Assembly (NCBI RefSeq): GCF_038502225.1 | Contig: NC_091382.1 | Coordinates: 12,947,183 to 13,011,182, forward strand | Direction of reading: 5' to 3' | From: Cherax quadricarinatus | Lineage: Eukaryota > Arthropoda > Malacostraca > Decapoda > Parastacidae | DNA length: 64,000 nt | Part shown: positions 33,101 through 46,321 of the stretch, one piece after another | Position numbering within the stretch: the first letter of the stretch is position 1 | Layout of the letters: the number at the start of each line of letters is the position of its first letter | Program-made: the position numbers and the translations under genes | The notes under the pieces: generated by a model | What the model saw: only the letters and a program-made list of their open reading frames with translations | Database searches by the model: none | What the model was told of the DNA's origin: nothing

Positions 33101-36100
33101 GATGGTGCACACTGACTGTGTGTCTGTACTGTGCACACTGACTGGATGGTCTGTTGTTGTACTGTGCACACTGACTGGATGGTCTGTTGTTGTACTGTGC
33201 ACACTGACTGGATGGTCTGTTGTTGTACTGTGCACACTGACTGGATGGTCTGTTGTTGTACTGTGCACACTGACTGGATGGTCTGTTGTTGTACTGTGCA
33301 CACTGACTGGATGGTCTGTTGTTGTACTGTGCACACTGACTGGATGGTCTGTTGTTGTACTGTGCACACTGACTGTGTGGTCTATTGTTGTACTGTGCAC
33401 ACTGACTGGATGGTCTGTTGTTGTACTGTGCACACTGACTGGATGGTCTGTTGTTGTACCGTGCACACTGACTGGATGGTCTGTTGTTGTACTGTGCACA
33501 CTGACTGGATGGTCTGTTGTTGTACCGTGCACACTGACTGGATGGTCTGTTGTTGTACTGTGCACACTGACTGGATGGTCTGTTGTTGTACCGTGCACAC
33601 TGACTGGATGGTCTGTTGTTGTACTGTGCAGACTGACTGTGTGGTCTGTTGTTGTACTGTGCACACTGACTGTGTGGTCTGTTGTTGTACTGTGCACACT
33701 GACTGTGTGGTCTGTTGTTGTACTGTGCACACTGACTGTGTGGTCTGTTGTTGTACTGCGCACACTGACTGTGTGGTCTGTTGTTGCACCGTGCACACTG
33801 ACTGTGTGGTCTGTTGTTGTACTGTGCACACTGACTGTGACTGTGTGGTCTGTTGTTGTACTGTGCACACTGACTGTGTGGTCTGTTGTTGCACCGTGCA
33901 CACTGACTGTGTGGTCTGTTGTTGTACTGTGCACACTGACTGTGTGGCCTGTAGTTGTACTGTGCACACTGACTGTGTGGTCTGTTGTTGTACTGTGCAC
34001 ACTGACTGTGTGGTCTGTTGTTGTACTGTGCACACTGACTGTGTGGTCTGTTGTTGTACTGTGCACACTGACTGTGTGGTCTGTTGTTGTACTGTGCACA
34101 CTGACTGTGTGGTCTGTTGTTGTACTGTGCACACTGACTGTGTGGTCTGTTGTTGTACTGTGCACACTGTGTGTACTGTGCACACTGACTGTGTGGTCTG
34201 TTGTTGTACTGTGCACACTGACTGTGTGGTCTGTTGTTGTACTGTGCACACTGACTGTGTGGTCTGTTGTTGTACTGTGCACACTGACTGTGTGGTCTGT
34301 TGTTGTACTGTGCACACTGACTGTGTGGTCTGTTGTTGTACTGTGCACACTGACTGTGTGGTCTGTTGTTGTACTGTGCACACTGACTGTGTGGTCTGTT
34401 GTTGTACTGTGCACACTGACTGTGTGGTCTGTTGTTGTACTGTGCACACTGACTGTGTGGTCTGTTGTTGTACTGTGCACACTGACTGTGTGGTCTGTTG
34501 TTGTACTGTGCACACTGACTGTGTGGTCTGTTGTTGTACTGTGCACACTGACTGTGTGGTCTGTTGTTGTACTGTGCACACTGACTGTGTGGTCTGTTGT
34601 TGTACTGTGCACACTGACTGTGTGGTCTGTTGTTGTACTGTGCACACTGACTGTGTGGTCTGTTGTTGTACTGTGCACACTGACTGTGGTGTTGTTGTTG
34701 TACTGTGCACACTGACTGGTGGTCTGTTGTTGTACTGTGCACACTGACTGGATGTGGTCTGTTGTTGTACTGTGCACACTGACTGTGTGGTCTGTTGGTC
34801 TGTTGTACTGTGCACACTGACTGTGTGGTCTGTTGTTGTACTGTGCACACTGACTGTGTGGTCTGTTGTTGTACTGTGCACACTGACTGTGTGGTCTGTT
34901 GTTGTACTGTGCACACTGACTGTGTGGTCTGTTGTTGTACTGTGCACACTGACTGTGTGGTCTATTGTTGTACTGTGCACACTGACTGTGTGGTCTGTAG
35001 TTGTACTGTGCACACTGACTGTGTGGTCTGTTGTTGTACTGTGCACACTGACTGGATGGTGTGTTGTTGTACCGTGCACACTGACTGTGTGGTCTGTAGT
35101 TGTACTGTGCACACTGACTGTGTGGTCTGTTGTTGTACTGTGCACACTGACTGTGTGGTCTGTAGTTGTACTGTGCACACTGACTGTGTGGTCTGTAGTT
35201 GTACTGTGCACACTGACTGTGTGGTCTGTGCACACTGACTGTGTGGTCTGTTGTTGTACTGTGCACGCTGACTGCACACTGACTGTGTGGTCTGTTGTTG
35301 TACTGTGCACACTGACTGTGTGGCACTGTGCACACTGACTGTGATGTCTGTTGACTGGATGGTCTGTTGTTGTACTGTGCAGACTGACTGTGTGGTCTGT
35401 AGTTGTACTGTGCACACTGACTGTGTGGTCTGTTGTTGTACTGTGCACACTGACTGTGTGGTCTCTTGTTGTACTGTGCACACTGACTGTGTGGTCTGTT
35501 GTTGTACTGTGCACACTGACTGTGTGGTCTGTAGTTGTACTGTGCACACTGACTGTGTGGTCTGTTGTTGTACTGTGCACACTGACTGTGTGGTCTGTTG
35601 TTGTACTGTGCACACTGACTGTGTGGTCTGTTGTTGTACTGTGCACACTGACTGTGTGGTCTGTTGTTGTACTGTGCACACTGACTGTGTGGTCTGTTGT
35701 TGTACTGTGCACACTGACTGTGTGGTCTGTTGTTGTACTGTGCACACTGACTGTGTGGTCTGTTGTTGTACTGTGCACACTGACTGTGTGGTCTGTAGTT
35801 GTACTGTGCACACTGACTGTGTGGTCTGTTGTTGTACTGTGCACACTGACTGTGGTCTGTGTTGTACTGTGCACACTGACTGTGTGTTGTTGTACTATGC
35901 ACACTGACTGGATGGTCTGTTGTTGTACTGTGCACACTGACTGGATGGTGTGTTGTTGTACTGTGCACACTGACTGTGTGGTCTCTTGTTGTACTGTGCA
36001 CACTGACTGGATGGTCTGTTGTTGTACTGTGCACACTGACTGTGTGGTCTATTGTTGTACTGTGCACACTGACTGGATGGTGTGTTGTTGTACTGTGCAC

Positions 36101-37978
36101 ACTGACTGGATGGTCTGTTGTTGTACTGTGCACACTGACTGTGTGGTCTGTTGTTGTACTGTGCACACTGACTGGATGGTCTGTTGTTGTACTGTGCACA
36201 CTGACTGGATGGTCTGTTGTTGTACCGTGCACACTGACTGGATGGTCTGTTGTTGTACCGTGCACACTGACTGGATGGTCTGTTGTTGTACCGTGCACAC
36301 TGACTGGATGGTCTGTTGTTGTACTGTACACACTGACTGTGTGGTCTGTTGTTGTACTGTGCACACTGACTGGATGGTCTGTTGTTGTACTGTGCACACT
36401 GACTGGATGGTCTGTTGTTGTACTGTGCACACTGACTGGATGGTCTGTTGTTGTACTGTGCACACTGACTGGATGGTCTGTTGTTGTACTGTGCACACTG
36501 ACTGGATGGTCTGTTGTTGTACTGTGCACACTGACTGTGTGGTCTGTTGTTGTACTGTGCACACTGACTGTGTGGTCTGTTGTTGTACTGTGCACACTGA
36601 CTGTGTGGTCTGTTGTTGTACTGTGCACACTGACTGTGTGGTCTGTTGTTGTACTGTGCACACTGACTGTGTGGTCTGTTGTTGTACCGTGCACACTGAC
36701 TGTGTGGTCTGTTGTTGTACTGTGCACACTGACTGTGTGGTCTGTGGTCTGTTGTTGTACTGTGCACACTGACTGTGTGGTCTGTTGTTGTACTGTGCAC
36801 ACTGACTGTCTGTTGTTGTACTGTGCACACTGACTGTGTGGTCTGTTGTTGTACTGTGCACACTGACTGTGTGGTCTGTTGTTGTACTGTGCACACTGAC
36901 TGTGTGGTCTGTTGTTGTACTGTGCACACTGACTGTGTGGTCTGTTGTTGTACTGTGCACACTGACTGTGTGGTCTGTTGTTGTACTGTGCACACTGACT
37001 GTGTGGTCTGTTGTTGTACTGTGCACACTGACTGTGTGGTCTGTTGTTGTACTGTGCACACTGACTGGATGGTCTGTTGTTGTACTGTGCACACTGACTG
37101 TGTGGTCTGTTGTTGTACTGTGCACACTGACTGTGTGGTCTGTTGTTGTTCTGTGCACACTGACTGTGTGGTCTGTTGTACTGTGCACACTTGTGCACAC
37201 TGACTGTGTGGTCTGTTGTTGTACTGTGCACACTGACTGTGTGTGCACACTGACTGTGTGTTGTCTGTAGTTGTACTGTGCACACTGACTGGATGGTCTG
37301 TTGTTGTACTGTGCACACTGACTGACTGGTCTGTTGTTGTACTGTGCACACTGACTGGATGGTCTGTTGTTGTACTGTGCACACTGACTGACTGGTCTGT
37401 TGTTGTACTGTGCACACTGACTGGATGGTCTGTTGTTGTACTGTGCACACTGACTGGATGGTCTGTTGTTGTACTGTGCAGACTGACTGTGTGGTCTGTA
37501 GTTGTACTGTGCACACTGACTGTGTGGTCTGTTGTTGTACTGTGCACACTGACTGTGTGGTCTGTTGTTGTACTGTGCACACTGACTGTGTGGTCTGTTG
37601 TTGTACTGTGCACACTGACTGTGTGGTCTGTTGTTGTACTGTGCACACTGACTGGATGGTGTGTTGTTGTACTGTGCACACTGACTGGATGGTGTGTTGT
37701 TGTACTGTGCACACTGACTGGATGGTGTGTTGTTGTACTGTGCACACTGACTGGATGGTGTGTTGTTGTACTGTGCACACTGACTGTGTGGTCTGTTGTT
37801 GTACTGTGCACACTGACTGTGTGGTCTGTTGTTGTACTGTGCACACTGACTGTGTGGTCTGTTGTTGTACTGTGCACACTGACTGTGTGGTCTGTTGTTG
37901 TACTGTGCACACTGACTGTGTGGTCTGTTGTTGTACTGTGCACACTGACTGGATGGTCTGTTGTTGTACCGTGCACAC
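27124..37978. repeat. 33-bp satellite, right block (about 330 units)
   Basis: This is the same satellite as 17.93-25.24 kb but more homogeneous: nearly all units are 33 bp. A variant with TGACTGGATGG replacing TGACTGTGTGG clusters at about 30.16-30.56, 31.83-32.26, 32.93-33.64, 35.9-36.53 and 37.28-37.76 kb. Partial units and micro-deletions (for example near 28.2, 29.43, 30.47, 33.1, 34.7 and 35.3 kb) mark recombination joints. Three minus frames are open, so one frame strings together 3,689 codons by passing through unit-length changes. It is not a gene. Confidence 0.95.
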
Positions 37979-39752
37979 TATGTACTTGTATACCTTGTAC
38001 ATGTACTTGTATACCTTGTACATGTACTTGTATACCTTGTACATGTACTTGTATACCTTGTACATGTACTTGTATACCTTGTACATGTACTTGTATACCT
38101 TGTACATGTACTTGTATACCTTGTACATGTACTTGTATACTTTGTACATGTACTTTTATGCCTTGTACATGTACTTGTATACCTTGTACATGTACTTGTA
38201 TACCTTGTACATGTACTTGTATACCTTGTACATGTACTTGTATACCTTGTACATGTACTTGTATACTTTGTACATGTACTTTTATGCCTTGTACATGTAC
38301 TTGTATACCTTGTACATGTACTTGTATACCTTGTACATGTACTTGTATACCTTGTACATGTACTTGTATACTTTGTACATGTACTTTTATGCCTTGTACA
38401 TGTACTTGTATACCTTGTACATGTACTTGTATACCTTGTACATGTACTTGTATACCTTGTACATGTACTTGTATACCTTGTACATGTACTTGTATACTTT
38501 GTACATGTACTTTTATGCCTTGTACATGTACTTGTATACCTTGTACATGTACTTGTATACCTTGTACATGTACTTGTATACCTTGTACATGTACTTGTAT
38601 ACCTTGTACATGTACTTGTATACCTTGTACATGTACTTGTATACCTTGTACATGTACTTGTATACCTTGTACATGTACTTGTATACCTTGTACATGTACT
38701 TGTATACCTTGTACATGTACTTGTATACCTTGTACATGTACTTGTATACCTTGTACATGTAGTTGTATACCTTGTACATGTACTTGTATACCTTGTACAT
38801 GTACTTGTATACCTTGTACATGTACTTGTATACCTTGTACATGTACTTGTATACTTTGTACATGTACTTTTATGCCTTGTACATGTACTTGTATACCTTG
38901 TACATGTACTTGTATACCTTGTACATGTACTTGTATACCTTGTACATGTACTTGTATACCTTGTACATGTACTTTTATACCTTGTACATGTACTTGTATA
39001 CCTTGTACATGTACTTGTATACCTTGTACATGTACTTGTATACCTTGTACATGTACTTGTATACCTTGTACATGTACTTGTATACCTTGTACATGTACTT
39101 GTATACCTTGTACATGTACTTGTATACCTTGTACATGTACTTGTATACTTTGTACATGTACTTTTATGCCTTGTACATGTACTTGTATACCTTGTACATG
39201 TACTTGTATACCTTGTACATGTACTTGTATACCTTGTACATGTACTTGTATACCTTGTACATGTACTTGTGTGCCTTGTACATGTACTTGTATACTTTGT
39301 ACATGTACTTTTATGCCTTGTACATGTACTTGTATACCTTGTACATGTACTTGTATACCTTGTACATGTACTTGTATACCTTGTACATGTACTTGTATAC
39401 CTTGTACATGTACTTGTATACCTTGTACATGTACTTGTATACCTTGTACATGTACTTGTATACCTTGTACATGTACTTGTGTGCCTTGTACATGTACTTG
39501 TATACTTTGTACATGTACTTTTATGCCTTGTACATGTACTTGTATACCTTGTACATGTACTTGTATACCTTGTACATGTACTTGTATACCTTGTACATGT
39601 ACTTGTATACCTTGTACATGTACTTGTATACCTTGTACATGTACTTGTATACCTTGTACATGTACTTGTATACCTTGTACATGTACTTGTATACCTTGTA
39701 CATGTACTTGTATACCTTGTACATGTACTTGTATACCTTGTACATGTACTTG
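37979..39752. repeat. 21-bp tandem array with palindromic core (about 84 units)
   Basis: The unit reads ACTTGTATACCTTGTACATG plus T. It holds two palindromes, GTATAC and GTACATGTAC. Divergence is very low. A marker pair of units (one with ATACTTTG, the next with CTTTTATGCC) recurs eight times at spacings that are whole multiples of 21 bp. Tyr-rich frames on both strands are repeat artefacts. The array joins the 33-bp satellite with no spacer. Confidence 0.95.
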
Positions 39753-39819
39753 TGGAAATAATTATATTATTATTATTATCAGTGTTCTTGTAGCATATTC
39801 TTATCTTCAGAGGGACATG
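39753..39819. other. Short linker between two 21-bp arrays
   Basis: AT-rich single-copy sequence including a short ATT run. Nothing else is recognisable. Confidence 0.6.
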
Positions 39820-42800
39820 GACATAACATTTATGGTAGGCTCAGTCAAATTTATGGTAGGCTCAGTCTATTTAAGGTAGGCTCAGACACATTTATGGTAG
39901 ACTCAATCACATTTAAGGTAGGCTCAGTCACATTTATGGTAGACTCAGTCATATTTATGGTAGACTCACACACATTTATGGTAGGCTCAGTCACATTTAT
40001 GGTAGGCTCAGTCTATTTAAGTTAGGCTCAGACATATTTATGGTAGGCTCAATCATATTTAAGGTAGGCTCAGTCACATTTATGGTAGACTCAGTCATAT
40101 TTATGGTAGGCTCAGTCATATTTATGGTAGGCTCAGTCACATTTATGGTAGGCTCAGTCACATTTATGGTAGGCTCAGTCACATTTATGGTAGGTTCAGT
40201 CACACTTATGGTAGGCTCAGTCACATTTATGGTAGGCTCAGTCACATTTAAGGTAGGCTCAGTCATATTAATGATAGGCTCAGTCATATTTATGGTAGAC
40301 TCAGCCATATTTATGGTTTCCTCAGTCACATTTATGGTTAGACTCAGTCACATTATGGTAGACTTAGTCATATTTATAGTAGGCTCAGCCACATTTATGC
40401 AAGGCTCAGTCACATTTATGGAAGGCTCAGTCACATTTATGGTAGGCTCAGTGTATTTAAGCTACACTCAGCCACATTTATAGTAGAATCAGTCACATTT
40501 AAGGTACGCTCAGTCATATTTATGGTAGGCTCAGCCACATTTATGGTAGGCTCAGTCATCTTGATGATAGGCTCAGTGATATTTATGGTAGGCTCACTCA
40601 CATTTATGGTATGCTCAGTCATATTTATGGTAGGCTCAGTCACATATATGGTAGGCTCAGTCATATTTAATGGTAGGCTCAGTCATATTTATGGAAGGCT
40701 TCGTCACAGTCACATTTATGGTAAACTCAGTGACATTTATGGTAGGCTCAGTCACATATAAGGTAGGCTCAGCCATATTTATGGTAGGCAAAGTCGCATT
40801 TATGGTAGGCTCAGTCACATTTATGGTAGGCCCAGTCATATTTATGGTAGGCTCAGCCATATTTATGATAGGCTCAGTCATATTTATGGTAGGCTCAGCC
40901 ATATTTATGATAGGCTCAGTCATATTTATGGTAGGCTCACATTTATGGTAGACTCAGAAATATTTATCGAAGGCTCAGTCACATTTAGAGTAGGCTCAGT
41001 CACATTTATGGTAGGCTCAGTCACATTTATTGTAGACTCAGCCATATTTATGGTAGGCTCAGTCACATTTATAGTAGGCTCAGTCACATTTATGGTAGGC
41101 CCAGTCATATTTGTGGAAGGCTCAGCTATATTTATGGAAGGCTCAGTCACAGTTATGGTAGGCTCAGTCACATTTATGGTAGGCTAAGTCACATTTACGG
41201 TAGGCTCAATCTGTTTAAGGTAGGCTCAGTCACATTTATGGTAGACTCAGTAACATTTAAGGTAGGCTCAGTCATATTTATTGGAGGCTTAGTCACATAT
41301 ATGGAATGCTAAGTCACATTTATGATATGCTCAGTCATATTTATGGTAGGCTCAGTCACATATATGGTAGGCTCAGTCATATTTATGGTAGGCTCAGTCA
41401 TATTTATGGTAGGCTCAGTCACATTTATGGAAGGCTAAGTCACATTTATGGTAGACTCAGTCTTATTTATGGTAGGCTCAGTCACATTTATGGTAGGCTC
41501 AGTCACATTTATGGTAGGTTCAGTCATATTTATGGTAGGCTCAGTTACATTTATGGTAGGCTCAGTCACATTTATGGAAGATTCAATCACATTTAAGGTA
41601 GGCTCGGTCATATTCATGGTAGGCTCAGTCACATATATGGTAGGCTCAGTCACATTTATGATATACTCAGTCATATTTATGGTAGGCTCAGTCACATATA
41701 TCGTAGGCTCAGTCACATTTATAGTTTGCTCTGTCACAATTATGGTAGGCTCAATCACATTTATGGTAGACTCAGTGACATTTATAGTAGACTGAGTCAT
41801 ATTTATGGTAGGCTCAGTCACATTTATGGTAGGCTCAGTCACATTTATGGTAGGCTCACTCATATTTATTGTAGACTGAGTCATATTTATTGTAGGCTCA
41901 GTCACATTTATGGTAGACTGAGCCATATTTATGGTAGGCTCAGTCATATTTATGGTAGGCTCAGTCACGTTTAGAGTAGGCTCAGTCACATTTATGGTAG
42001 GCTCACTCATATTTATGGTAGGCTCAGCCATATTTATGGTAGGCTCAGTCACGTTTATGGTAGGCTTAGTCACATTTATGGAAGTCTCAGTCACATTTAA
42101 GGTAGGCTCACTCATATTCAAGGTAGGCTCAGTCATATTTATGGTAGGCTCAGTCACATTTATGGTTTGCTCAGTCACATTTATTGTAGGCTCAGTCATT
42201 TTTAAGGTAGGCTCAGTCACATATACGATAGCCTCAGTCATATTTATGGTAGGCTCAGTCATATTTATGGTAGGCTCAGCCACATTTATGGTAGCCTCAG
42301 CCACATTTATGGTAGGGTCAGTCACATTTATTGTAGGCTCAGTCATATTTATGGTAGGCTCAGTCACATTTATGGTAGACTCAGTCACATTTATGGTAGA
42401 CTCAGTCACATTTATGGTAGACTCAGTCATATTTATGGTAGGCTCAATCACATTTATAGTAGGCTAAGTCATATTTATGGTAGGCTCAGTCACATTTATG
42501 TTAGGCTCAGTCATATTTATGGTAGGCTCAGTCACATTTATGGAAGGCTAAGTCACATTTATGGAAGGCTCAGTCACATTTATGGTAGACTCAGTCACAT
42601 TTATGGTAGGCTCAATCACATTTAAGGTAGGCTCAGTTATATTCATGGTAGGCTCAGTCATATTTATGGTAGGCTCAGTCACCTTCATAGTTTGCTCAGT
42701 TACATTTTTGGTAGGCTCAGTCATATTTATGGTAGGCTCAGTCAAATATATGTTAGGCTCAGTCATATTTATGGTAGACTCAGTCAAATTTATGGTAGAC

Positions 42801-44348
42801 TCAGGCACATTTATGGTAGGCTCAGTCATATTTATGGTAGGCTCAGTCACATTTATGGTAGGCTCAGTCACATTTATGGTAGGCTCAGTCACATTTATGG
42901 TACACTCAGTCACATTTATGGTAGACTCAGTCATATTTATGGTAGGCTGAATCACATTTATAGTAGGCTCAGTCATATTTATGGTAGGCTCAGTCACATT
43001 TATGGTAGGCTCAGTCATATTTATGGTAGGCTCAGTCACATTTATGGTAGGCTCAGTCATGTTTATGGTAGGCTCAGTCACATTTATGGTAGGCTCAGTC
43101 ATATTTATGGTAGGCTCAGTCACATTTATGGTAGGCTCAGTCACATTTATCGTAGGCTCAGTCTCACTTATGGTAGGCTCAGCCATATTCATGGTAGGGA
43201 CAGTCAAATGTATGGTAGTCTCAGTCAAATTTATGGCAAACTCAGTCAAATTTATGGTAGGCTCAGTCACATTTATGGTAGGCTCAGTCACATTTATGGT
43301 AGGCTCAGTCACATTTATGGAAGGCTCAGCCATATTTATTGTAGACTCAGTCACATTCATGGTAGGCTCAGTCATATTTATGGTAGGCTCTTCCACATTT
43401 ATGGTAGGCTCAGTCACATTTATGGTAGACTCAGTCACATTTATGGTAGGCTCAGTAACATTTGTTTTAGGCTCAGTCATATTTATGGTAATCTCATTCA
43501 CATTTATAGTAGGCTCAGTCATATTTATGGTAGGCTCAGTCACATTTATGGTAGGCTTAGTCACATTTATGGTAGGCTCAGTCACATTTATGGTAGACTC
43601 AGTCTCATTTATGGTAGGTTCAGTCATATTTATGGTAGGATCAGTCACATGTATGGTAGTCTCAGTCAAATTTATGGAAGACTCAGTCAAATTTATGGTA
43701 GGATCAATTCAGTGTTATGGTAGGCTCAGTCACATTTATGGTAGGCTCAGCCACATTTATGGTAGACTCAGTCACATTTATGGTAGGCTCAGTCACATTT
43801 ATGGTAGGCTCAGTCACATTTATGGTAGGCTCAGTCATATTAATAGTAGGCTCGGCCACATTAATGGTAGGCTCAGTCACATTTATGGTAGGCTCAGTCA
43901 CATTTATAGTAGGCTCAGTCACATTTATGGCAGGCTCAGTCACTTTTATGGTAGGCTCAGTCATATTTATGGTAGGCTCAGTCACATTTATGGTAGGCTC
44001 AGTCACATTTATGGTGGACTCAGTCACATTTGTGGTAGGCTCAGTCATATTTATGGTAGGCTCAGCCATATTTATGGTAGGCTCAGTCAAATTTATGGTA
44101 GGCTCTGTAATATTGATGGTAGGCCCAGTCATATTCATAGTAAGCTCAGTCACATTTATGGTAGGCTCTGTAATATTGATGGTAGACTCAATCATATTTA
44201 TGGAAGGCTCAGTCACATTTATGGAAGGCTCAGTCACATTTATGGTAGGCTCAGTCACATTTATGGTAGGCTCAGTCACATTTATGGTAGACTGAGTCAC
44301 ATAAATGGTAGGCTCAGTCACATTTATGGTAGGCTCACTCACATTTAA
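39820..44348. repeat. 21-bp tandem array, diverged (about 215 units)
   Basis: The unit reads TTTATGGTAGGCTCAGTCAC plus A. Frequent variants are CATATT for CACATT, GTAGAC for GTAGGC, and AAGG for ATGG. Divergence is clearly higher than in the neighbouring arrays. Heptapeptide frames (FMVGSVT on plus, NVTEPTI on minus) are by-products, and the apparent N-glycosylation sites in the minus frame have no meaning. Confidence 0.95.
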
Positions 44349-44451
44349 AAAAAGTTAAAATTGTCGACTTAGTGACAACAATTAGTTTATAAGCACAAGT
44401 ATATTTCTAAGAAATTCTGGGAACTATTTCAAGTGTCCCGATAAGACTTTT
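44349..44451. other. Linker between arrays
   Basis: About 100 bp of AT-rich sequence with no recognisable feature. Confidence 0.6.
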
Positions 44452-46241
44452 CTGATAAGCTGGACCACAGAAACAAATAAGCTGGACCACAGTAACAAAT
44501 AAGCTGGACCACAGTAACAAATAAGCTGGACCACAGTAACAATTAAGCTGGACCACAGTAACAAATAAGCTGGACCACAGTAACAAATAAGCTGGACCAC
44601 AGTAACAATTAAGGTAGACCACAGTAACAAATAAGCTGGACCACACTAACAAATAAGCTGGACCACAGTAACAAACAAGCTGGACCACACTAACAAATAA
44701 GCTGGACCACAGTAACAAATAAGATGGACCACAGTAACAAATAAGCTGGACCACAGTAACAAATAAGCTGGACCTCACTAACAAATAAGCTGGACCACAG
44801 TAACAAATAAGCTGGACTACAGTAGCAAATAAGCTGGACCACAGTATCAAATAAGCTGGACCACACTAACAAATAAGCTGGACCACAGTAACAAATAAGC
44901 TGGACCACAGTAACAAATAAGCTGGACTACAGTAACAAATAAGCTGGACCACAGTAACAAATAAGCTGGACCACAGTAACAAATAAGCTGGACCACAGTA
45001 ACAAATAAGCTGGACCACAGTAACAAATAAGCTGGACCACAGTAACAAATAACCTGGACCACAGTAACAAATAAGCTGGACCACAGTAACAAATAAGCTG
45101 GACCACAGTAACAAATAAGCTGGACCACAGTAACAAATAAGCTGGACCACAGTAACAAATAAGCTGGACCACAGTAACAAATAAGCTGGACCACAGTAAC
45201 AAATAAGCTGGACCACAGTAAAAAAATAAGCTGGACCACAGTAACAAATAAGCTGGACCACAGTAACAAATAAGCTGGACCACAGTAACAAATAAGCTGG
45301 ACCAGAGTAACAAATAAGCTGGACCACAGTAACAAATAAGCTGGACCACAGTAACAAATAAGCTGGACCACAGTAACAAATAAGCTGGACCACAGTAACA
45401 AATAAGCTGGACCACAGTAACAAATAAGCTGGACCACAGTAACAAATAAGCTGGACCACAGTAACAAATAAGCTGGACCACAGTAATAAATAAGCTGGAC
45501 TGCTGGACCACAGTAACAAATAAGCTGGACCACAGTAACAAATAAGCTGGACCACAGCTGGACCACAGTAACAAATAAGCTGGTAACAAATAAGCTGGAC
45601 ACACAGTAACAAATAAGTACCACAGTAACAAATAAGCTGGACCACAGTAACAAATAAGCTGGACCACAGTAACAAATAAGCTGGACCACAGTAACAAATA
45701 AGCCTGACCACAGTAACAAATAAGCTGGACCAATTAAGCTGCACCACAGTAACAAATAAGCTGGACCACAGTAACAAATAAGCTGGACCACAGTAACAAA
45801 TAAGCTGGACCACAGTAACAAATAAGCTGGACCACAGTAACAAATAAGCTGGACCACAGTAACAAATAAGCTGGACCACAGTAACAAATAAGCTGGACCA
45901 CAGTAACAAATAAGCTGGACCACAGTAACAAATAAGCTGGACCACAGTAACAAATAAGCTGGACCACAGTAACAAATAAGCTGGACCACAGTAACAAATA
46001 AGCTGGACCACAGTAACAAATAAGCTGGACCACAGTAACAAATAAGCTGGACCACAGTAACAAATAAGCTGGACCACAGTAACAAATAAGCTGGACCACA
46101 GTAACAAATAAGCTGGACCACAGTAACAAATAAGCTGGACCACAGTAACAAATAAGCTGAACCACAGTAACAAATAAGCTGGACCACAGTAACAAATAAG
46201 CTGGACCACAGTAACAAATAAGCTGGACCACAGTAACAAAT
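44452..46241. repeat. 22-bp tandem array (about 81 units)
   Basis: The unit reads AATAAGCTGGACCACAGTAA plus CA. Units from about 45.0 to 46.2 kb are nearly identical, while the left 0.5 kb is more varied. Because 22 is not a multiple of 3, each minus frame cycles through all three phases and gives a 22-residue repeat from three units. All three minus frames stay open. A disordered patch with partial units lies at 45.5-45.75 kb. Confidence 0.95.
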
Positions 46242-46321
46242 ATCAAACAACAGCTTTTTATACACATTTTTGATGGCAGAGTACAAGAAAAATGTTCATG
46301 TATTTATAACAGGTAAATAAT

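Noticed and set aside
17930..37978. CRISPR-like regular repeats
   Set aside because: Units are head-to-tail with no unique spacers, in a eukaryotic LINE-rich context. It is an ordinary satellite.
27080..38149. A 3,689-codon minus-strand frame across the satellite
   Set aside because: It switches frame with every unit-length change and is composed of 11-residue repeats from a stop-free unit. It runs from one array into a LINE fragment. There is no independent coding signal.
39820..44348. A glycoprotein or mucin-like gene with NVT/NMT sequons
   Set aside because: The sequons come from the 21-bp unit read on the minus strand. Stops and frame changes are frequent and no start or splice context exists.
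37979..46241. Telomeric or subtelomeric repeats
   Set aside because: No TTAGG or related arthropod telomere repeat is present. The 21- and 22-bp units have no resemblance to it.
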